From contig JBEWZL010000244.1 in the NCBI GenBank assembly GCA_045837725.1, positions 456,225 to 520,224 of the forward strand: a DNA stretch of 64,000 nt, written 5' to 3'. A program made the translations under genes and the position numbers. This document shows positions 57,881 to 64,000 of the stretch, piece after piece; the first letter of the stretch is position 1, and each line of letters starts with the position of its first letter. The stretch comes from Vermamoeba vermiformis. Taxonomy: Eukaryota > Tubulinea > Echinamoebida. The notes beneath the pieces were generated by a model that saw nothing but the letters and a program-made list of their open reading frames with translations, was not told where the DNA came from and did no database searches.

Positions 57881-58952
57881 ATGGAAAAAGACGATACAAT
57901 GTAAGTAAATATTCGTATCGATATTATTTACTGCACAAGACTTTATTTTTGTTTGAGTAATTAAAATTTTCGCGATCCGAAATTAAAATAATTTTAACAC
58001 AAAACAAATCGATCCAAAATATTTAAATATTATTAATTTATTTGCTTTTAACGCAAATAACAATTAAAAATATTTTCTAAGATTAATTGATTTGGACTTC
58101 GTGTTGAACAAGTCCACGCAACATCTGCTGGCAACTAGCGCCGGTGTAAGCAAAATTACCGGCATCGCTGTGCCGACGGTCAAGAAGTACGCGCTTCAAG
58201 GCATAGGTACGATTACGTTTCTAAAACTCAGCTACTCAGATCTAATAGCCTCTTTAGGAAAAAAACTTGCCGCCAACGAGCTAGACTCTTCGATGGAGAT
58301 CCATCGGAGCAAATTAGAGGGCTATTGGTTCGACTTGCCCGCGATAAACGCTGCTATCGCTAATTAAAGTAAAAATCCCGAAAAACAAGCAGCTGTTGGT
58401 AATGCAGTAAGTGCCCGCTAAGTAAATTTACGAACTAACGCGACCTCAGGGCTGCACTTAGTACTCGTGGATTGGACGGTTTGTTCAAGGTCGTGCTCGA
58501 CGAATCCACACAATGTCTGAAGGTATGAACATAATTAATATTATTTAAAATATTAATCTCGTTCGTCAAAGTTGGTTCGCTTCGACGAGAACATCGAGGC
58601 AATATCCGCAAACGACCCCAAGCTGCTTAGCTCTGCCGATTTGAGATGGCAGACAGCCAAGGAACAGTTGATGCGAGGCATGGACAAGTTCCCCGTTTGG
58701 CTGAATGCCATCTCAAGCAGGTACGGGATTGATGTAAACGATATCCCAGCACCTGAAAAGGAGGCAGACACTGTGCCCTTCGTGAATCTATTCAACACGT
58801 ACTACTTTTTAAAAGCCCATGATGACGCCGAGGCGAGCCCCGAGACGAAGACAGAAGAACAAATCGAGGACGTTACAACCGATGGATCGGACGGATCGGA
58901 TAACTCCAGTGATAGCGAGGATGTTATTGAAGACGATTTTATTATCGATTAA
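57881..58952 (+). CDS. Acidic-tailed protein, unidentified
   Basis: Exon 1 57881-57900 (MEKDDT) splices to 58082 to give MEKDDTILIDLDFVLNKSTQ, then TSAGVSKITGIAVPTVKKYA, LGKKLAANELDSSMEIH, GLDGLFKVVLDESTQCLK, VRFDENIEAISANDPKLLSS and FPVWLNAISSRYGIDVND. The end is very acidic (DGSDNSSDSEDVIEDDFIID*). About 300 residues. The frame breaks once at 58360-58370: removing one A from AATTAAAG would join NAAIA to KVKIPKNKQLLVMQ and the following exon in frame. I do not recognise the family. An acidic tail and a head-to-head position with a centromeric-type histone make a histone chaperone imaginable, but that is only context. Confidence 0.6.
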
Positions 58953-60458
58953 TTAAATACCTGCTCAATACACTTTTGTAGAAAATAAATTTTCCGAGCC
59001 CTACCACTTGTTCGGGTATTTCCTCTTCCTTTGGCATTCCTCTGCTCAGTGCTGCGCGAAGGTATTTCTTCGTCGCGATGGCGCGAAGGAGACTTGGGTG
59101 GCTCTTTGTTTCGCAGCAATATCTCTGAGCAGGGTCGTAGCTTGATATTCTTAAACGACAAGTTAGCCAACTACCGACCTATGCTAGTGCACGTACCTGT
59201 TTCTCGGGAGACTGTAATGCAAGGTGCTTGTCGACCCAACCCCACCATGCGTAGGGCCCAACCCAAAGAGTTAGCAAGTTGCTGCGTGGAACTTGCTTGA
59301 CTTGCCATGAAGATGGCAGTTCCGCTATCTCGGTCTCCGTCAAAGAGGGAACGAAGACCGTAGTCTTGGTCTTCGTTATCCTCATGTGGCTGGCTCCTGC
59401 CTTGGTAAGATTCGCTGAGAGGAGAACTACTGGGACACGCTGGCCTTCGATTGTGACGGTGTGCGCTCGGTAGACCTTCAAGAAGATGGCGCGGAAGGAC
59501 AACCACTCGCGCTCGTCGTATTTTGTAGGTGGGACGTAGGGACGCTGGCCGACATAATTGAGCATGAAAGTGAAATATTTCTGGACTAATGCAACTATCT
59601 GGGGCAACAAGCCTCGGTCTACAACCACTTGTCGAAAATTTGCCCACGGACGAATACCTATCCCGTGTTGGTTATAAACTGGCTATTGATATCCAATAGC
59701 TTGATTTTGACTTACCGGTGTACAAGTAGAACCAGAAGCTAATTTCGCTCAGGGAGTAGTTTCCAATCCCGTTGAACAATGACTGATTCAACAGTACATC
59801 TGCCAATGTTGCTTTCTAATAAAAAAAGTCAGCCTACATTAATACATTGTTTGTTGCATTGGTCAGACTTACGCTGTAGTATTTGTCATTCTCTTCATCC
59901 ACCAACGATCGCGACAAATAGTCGAGCAGCTCGCCATCCAAGCAGTGTGGCCCACGCATCGCGTCGAACGGATCGTCTCTCTCCAAAGTCCAACGATAGC
60001 TAACTTGATTCTGCTTCGTGTGGCAATCGAGAATGAAGATGCATCTGTCTCCACGCAACTCGAAGCAGGCGTTGCATCGATCTTTTAGCGGTGTTTGATA
60101 GCGTTCCGCTAAAGCACCAACGTGAAACGCCGCTCCAGTGCCCATACCAAGTACCAAAGAGCCGCTGTGGCATACGATCGCAATTTCCTTCCCACGGCAG
60201 AGCACCTAATTTACTAATTAATACAAAGAACGTAAAATCAAATAAAAACTTACTTTGTTTATCTCCAAAGGCAAGCACTTCTTCATTTCACGCAGTTGCT
60301 CGTCGGCAGATTCGAGAGGCAGTACCTTCTCGATGGTCTCGATCGTGGATCCTATCACTGAAACCGCGTTAGTAATAATTGTGCCAAAATAAAATATTAC
60401 AGTTACCGCAAGATCGAAGGTGTCGTGCGAAGGCTTCTATTTCTGGGAGCTCGGGCAT
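58949..60458 (-). CDS. Fpg/Nei-family DNA glycosylase
   Basis: Five or six exons from ATG 60458 to TAA 58949. The start MPELPEIEAFARHLRSCG is the Fpg/Nei catalytic N-terminus: after Met removal Pro1 is the nucleophile and Glu2 the acid. It continues GSTIETIEKVLPL, LCRGKEIAIVCHSGSLVLGM and the helix-two-turn-helix DNA-binding motif LADVLLNQSLFNGIGNYSLS. It removes oxidised bases in base-excision repair, nucleus or mitochondrion. No zinc finger is seen; the tail is Arg/Lys/Ser-rich (RNKEPPKSPSRHRDEE, then RGNTRTSGRARK), like zinc-less plant and fungal members. Its stop codon overlaps that of the convergent acidic protein gene. Confidence 0.82.
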
Positions 60459-60499
60459 CTACCAAACAATAATATCAATGTAAGGCACGGTCGTCGTTA

Positions 60500-60745
60500 A
60501 CTGCCAATCGCATCCGGTTGAACCGTTGGACGAAAAGCAGCAAGATCTTGTGACAGATGCTGGAATCCGGCTTTTCTCTGGGTGAACCGTTGAGAAAAGA
60601 ATGTGCGTGCGCGGTTTGATGGAAACCAGCTGCACGCACACTCTAAAAAGCCGGGTGAAGACCGGAATGAACCGTTGTCTTCGATCATCTCGAGATTGAA
60701 TGCGCGGTTCGATGAGAACCAGCAACACTCTACTCGATGCCATGC
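60500..60745. repeat. Cluster of hairpins with shared core and different outer stems
   Basis: Stem-loops follow each other: CTTTTCTC with GAGAAAAG (60568-60598), GTGCGTGC with GCACGCAC around GGTTTGATGGAAACC (60602-60640), GAAGAC with GTCTTC around GGAATGAACCG (60657-60684), and TGCGCGGTTCGATGAGAACC (60701-60722). Also CGGTTGAACCG near 60514. The cores share GGTT/AACC while the outer stems differ in sequence but still pair. Confidence 0.6.
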
Positions 60746-60997
60746 ACCTTTTAATAAATCGTGCAGCCACGTGAGGCTACTCCGAGCAGGACCACCACAT
60801 AGCACAACCAGTTTTCCAGATGTGCGTGCGTAATCCGGCTCCAAATATTTTTTATTTTATTAACTATTATTTGATTAAAGTTATTATTATGCAAATACTT
60901 TTTTTTGAACACTTACGTATTTTTCACTCGTTGTGGTGTCGCTAACGGTAACTTGAGTGAATGAACACGTGCGTAAAAACAAAAAAGGAAACAAAAA

Positions 60998-63900
60998 ATG
61001 TCGGCCAAAAAATCTTGGCTAAAAAATCTTGCGCGAAAAATCTTGGCCAAAAATTGTCGGCCAAACCAATCAGCGCCAACAATCCGTCCAATCAATATGA
61101 ACAACACAAATCACGCGAAGGTAAGTTTGCAATAATAATATTAATTACAATAATAATATTAACTCGTTTTAAACAGCTAGGATAATCTTTCGAGAATCTT
61201 GCGTTCTCGTTCTCGATCCTGCAGTCTCCCAGCTTCCAAACTCGGTACGTATATTAATATTTATTTACTTACATACTAACTGTTTATATTAAGAGCTTAC
61301 CAGTCTCAATTTTGCGTGGCTCGCAACATCGCCGATACGAATCACGTCTCGTCTTTGCGCAGCGAGTTCCAGCTTGCAGACTTCACGGTACGTATATTTA
61401 CGTTGATTTAACTATATTACTAACTTTTTTTAATAATTCAGAACTCATCGAGCCTCAATTCAGCGAGCTCGCAACATCGCGCATGCGAATCACGTTCTCG
61501 TTCTCGATTCAGTACGATCCCCCAGCTGCCTAACTCAAGGTACGAATATTAAGCTTTATTATAATAACATTACTAACTCTTATTTACAGTTCAGAGCTCA
61601 CCAGGTCTCAAATTTACCGACTCTCAACATCGATGATTCGAATCACGCTTCTCGTGCTTGATTCAGCACGGTCTCCCAGCCTGCAGACTTCACGGTACGT
61701 ATATCCACATTGATGTAATTGCATTACTAACTTTTATTTATAATTCAGAGCTCACCAAGTCTCAATTCAGCGAGCTCGCAACATCGCGCATGCGAATCAC
61801 GTTCTCGTTCTCGATTCAGTACAATCCCCCAGCTGCCTAACTCAAGGTACGTATATTAAGCTTTACTACAATTACATTAGTAACTCTTATTTACAGTTAA
61901 GAGCTAGCCGAGTCTCAATTTTAGACACTCGCAACATCGAATCACGTTCTCGTTCTCGATCCAGCACAGTCTCCCAGCTTACAGACTTCACGGTACGTGT
62001 ATCTATATTTAATATGTGGAAAAACCTGTTTCCTAGGAGTTAGGGTACAAAAGGAAGCTGTTTTGGTGTAAAAACATGAAAATAAAAATACCTTAATTTG
62101 ACGTCAAAAAACGTGCAATTATTAAAAAGTATGCAATTTCAGCAGTTGCTGTGCAACTTCCTGATCTGAAGCCAATCAGGAAGAGTACACACCAGGAAAA
62201 AAAAAGCCCAAGTTTTTGCTAAAATCTGTTCCTGATTGGGGTCAAATCGGGAAAAAACAACAACATGGTTGATATCGGCGCAGGTTCGAAGCCCAGTACT
62301 TGCAAATTGTTGCCGCCAGGATTCGAACCTGTGTGTAGCAAGCAACAGAATTATAAATGCAATTGGAAAATCCTCCCAGGGAGGCAGGGAGGCAATTCAC
62401 CCAAAATTGAGAAAGTCAATCTACATCATTTTAATTACCCCATAACGCAGAGCAACACACAAGTCGCCCAAATATGGCAAGGTAAGTCCACGTGCTTTGA
62501 AATCTCTGGTGAAATTTCGTTTCCCTGTCCCGATTGGCAGCCAATAGGGAGCAATTTTAAGTTGTTGATTTTACAATCCCGATTGGCTGCGTATCGGGAA
62601 GATCCAATTTTTTTAATTCGTTGGTAGCGATCCCGATTGGCTCCAGATCGGGAAGACCCAAATTTAACGAGGCCCTCGTTAACATCCCGATTGGCAGCCA
62701 ACGGGGGGCATCCCGATTGGCAGCCAATCGGGAAAGCTCAAATTTTACAAGTCCCAAGGGTCATCCCGATTGGCAGCCAATCGGGAAGGGTGCCCTGGGT
62801 TGTTTCTTTGTATCATCCCGATTGGCGCCAGATCGGGAAACCTTTTGGTCTAGTCTACTTACTGCAAACTTACTAACCTTTTTAACCTGCAGTAACAACA
62901 CCAACAGATCGTTCAACCCCCCTCGCCAGCACACCGCAGAAGAGCTGGATAACATGGTACAGCACGTCACAAGGTCTGTGACCAGGAACTCACCCCCAGC
63001 TGCCCAAGGCCCAAACAACAACGTCAGCCCTCCGCGACCTGGCCAAGCAAAGACCCAAGCAGTGGCCAAGGGAGGACTCAAGCTCGCCCTGCCAAGGAGC
63101 ACCATTGGTGGCAAAGCCCAGGCAATTTTGGCTCCGTCAACACCACCCAAGGAAAAGCTTATCCCCCAGTTTGCGACCCCAGACAAGTTTCTTATGGCTG
63201 AGGCGGATGACTCTTCCTCTGCCGAAGGTGATGCCACTGGTGATGCCATTGGCCAGGACAACTTTGATGGGATCACCGACACTCAGGCTATAAGGGCAAT
63301 CGAGGCTTTGGAGTCCGAAGCTGCTGCAGGATCAACAAGACCCGAGGTTGACGAGAAAGATAGCGAAGTCCAGCAGCAGATGTCGTTGCGAGAATGGGTG
63401 GAGCAGCAAATGGACTTGGTGTCCACCGCGTCAACATCCATGTCCAAATTCAGCGATGACATACGTTCGACAGGCCCGACAAATGGCAACTGGTATATTG
63501 AGCCAGATGCCCAGAACCAAGTGTTGGTTTACCGTGGGACCATGTTCGATGATAAGAACCAGGTCATCAAATTGTCGGGGCCACAAATTATGCTCAAGGT
63601 GGTGAAAGCCAACCCATACCAATGGCTTGCCATGCTAGACTTTTCGCGAGAGGTGCCCACGCTTTACTCACTGAAGGTTACGTCTTGCTGGGCCGTCGAC
63701 AGTGTCAATGGATGCCTGAAATCCTGGAAGTTGACAAAGCATACGACAAAAGGCCAAATCAGCTGGAAGTTTGAAGAGCGGTTCAAAAATTGGAAAAACA
63801 TGTACGACTTGGCCGTGCAAGAGGGTCCAGTGTCACGACCCGACCAACTGACGGATAACCAGCTCGAGTCCATCAGAGAGCTTGAAACCAGGGAGGAGGT

Positions 63901-64000
63901 CATGATCCAATTGAGCACCCCAGCCCCGCCAGCAAAGGACCCCGAACCCACGATTACCGAAGAGCAGCAAGTAAGTTTCCTGTAATTCTAGAATACATCC
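60998..64000 (+). CDS. Candidate gene with tandemly duplicated exons, 3' end outside the window
   Basis: ATG 60998 opens MSAKKSWLKNLARKILAKN, donor at 61121. Exons at 61181-61244, 61294-61387, 61442-61539, 61595-61694 and 61749-61846 join in one frame; a sixth copy (from about 61897) carries an in-frame stop. Introns start GTACGT/GTACGA and carry TACTAAC near the acceptor. A long intron (about 61999-62892) leads to a big exon 62893-63970 whose frame fits the phase left by the exons ending 61387 and 61694, so exon skipping would be needed. That exon encodes Pro/Ala/Ser-rich sequence, then an acid stretch and a folded part (NWYIEPDAQNQVLVYRGTMF, ANPYQWLAMLDFSRE, SWKLTKHTTKGQISWKFEER) of no family I know, ending at a donor at 63971. 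The big exon is solid; linking it to the exon array is inference. Confidence 0.5.
61173..61999 (+). repeat. Six tandem exon-intron units, alternating in two types
   Basis: Six units of about 150 nt share CGCAACATCG, GAATCACGTTCTCG and CCCAGC blocks followed by GTACGT donors and intron text with TACTAAC. Units 2, 4 and 6 end ACTTCACG; units 3 and 5 end CCTAACTCAAG, so the true period is a dimer of about 305 nt. Units 3 and 5 are almost identical over 98 nt, indicating recent duplication. Confidence 0.88.
62145..62842. repeat. Array of hairpins within a predicted intron
   Basis: About nine inverted repeats of the form TCCCGATTGGCNGCCAATCGGGA lie near 62148, 62226, 62524, 62577, 62631, 62684, 62708, 62763 and 62815, 23-60 nt apart. 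Early copies read CTTCCTGAT...ATCAGGAAG, so the stem is kept although its bases changed. Another pair, CAGGTTCGAA (62281) and TTCGAACCTG (62324), forms a hairpin with a longer loop. Spacers are not conserved. Confidence 0.85.

Noticed and set aside
60497-60844. 115-codon minus-strand frame upstream of the glycosylase
   Set aside because: It has no ATG of good context, lies over the hairpin cluster and has no recognisable family.
62300-62345. B-box-like text GGTTCGAATCC on the minus strand, hinting at a tRNA or tRNA-derived SINE
   Set aside because: No matching 5' acceptor stem, D arm or anticodon loop at the right spacing; the text is better explained as one arm of a local inverted repeat.

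Overview
This window is nuclear DNA of a eukaryotic microbe with a compact, gene-dense genome. Genes lie on both strands, most are cut by many short introns (about 45-140 nt, GT-AG, several with a TACTAAC-like branch site), and intergenic gaps are often under 300 nt. The content points to an amoebozoan-type protist, and a protosteloid or variosean amoeba would fit: a Crt-like transporter, a membrane-bound MYRF-type transcription factor, a receptor with a tyrosine-kinase-type domain, a glycogenin-like enzyme and a divergent actin. That assignment is inference from gene content. I see no rRNA gene, CRISPR array, convincing tRNA, or recognisable viral or LTR element.

Layout. 1-956: end of a degenerate Ras-like GTPase with a CaaX box. 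1.2-4.0 kb (-): Kelch-TM-kinase receptor. 4.4-6.2 kb (+): F-box-like/LRR protein. 6.35-7.76 kb (-): mitochondrial carrier. 8.4-11.6 kb (-): SAPS-family PP6 regulatory subunit. 11.6-14.1 kb: small candidate genes, a T tract of about 115 nt, and a decayed LMBD1-like gene. 14.1-18.7 kb: a divergent pair of secreted proteins. 19.3-22.0 kb (+): GatA amidase. 23.4-25.3 kb (+): PHD/HTH nuclear protein. 26.1-27.9 kb (+): small TM protein and GT8 glycogenin-like enzyme. 28.3-30.8 kb (+): MYRF-like factor with LRRs. 30.9-32.7 kb (-): Crt-like transporter. 33.1-36.6 kb (+): propionate CoA-transferase. 36.8-39.4 kb (-): type II glycoprotein and NAD-dependent epimerase-like protein. 40-43.9 kb: a 53-residue protein with a myristoylation motif, a divergent actin and a WD40 protein. 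44.0-46.7 kb (-): RhoGAP coiled-coil protein. 46.9-48.7 kb (-): 2-methylcitrate synthase. 48.9-53.6 kb (+): four-domain folate enzyme. 54.7-55.2 kb: hairpin minisatellite. 55.3-57.8 kb (-): CenH3-like histone with a very long tail. 57.9-60.5 kb: acidic protein and an Fpg/Nei-type DNA glycosylase whose stop codons overlap. 60.5-64 kb: hairpin families and a gene with tandemly duplicated exons that runs off the window.

The strongest novelty candidates are (1) a PabA-PabB-FolC-PabC fusion that puts p-aminobenzoate synthesis and dihydrofolate synthase in one polypeptide; (2) a self-cleaving MYRF-type membrane transcription factor whose non-cytosolic part is a plant-type LRR domain; (3) a CenH3-like histone with a tail of about 500 residues beside an array of perfect palindromes; and (4) an array of duplicated exons followed by an intron full of hairpins.

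Caution: at least six otherwise healthy-looking genes each show one isolated frame break, some at short runs. This looks more like residual base errors in the assembly than true decay, except for the LMBD1-like locus, which has several lesions. All exon boundaries were judged by eye.
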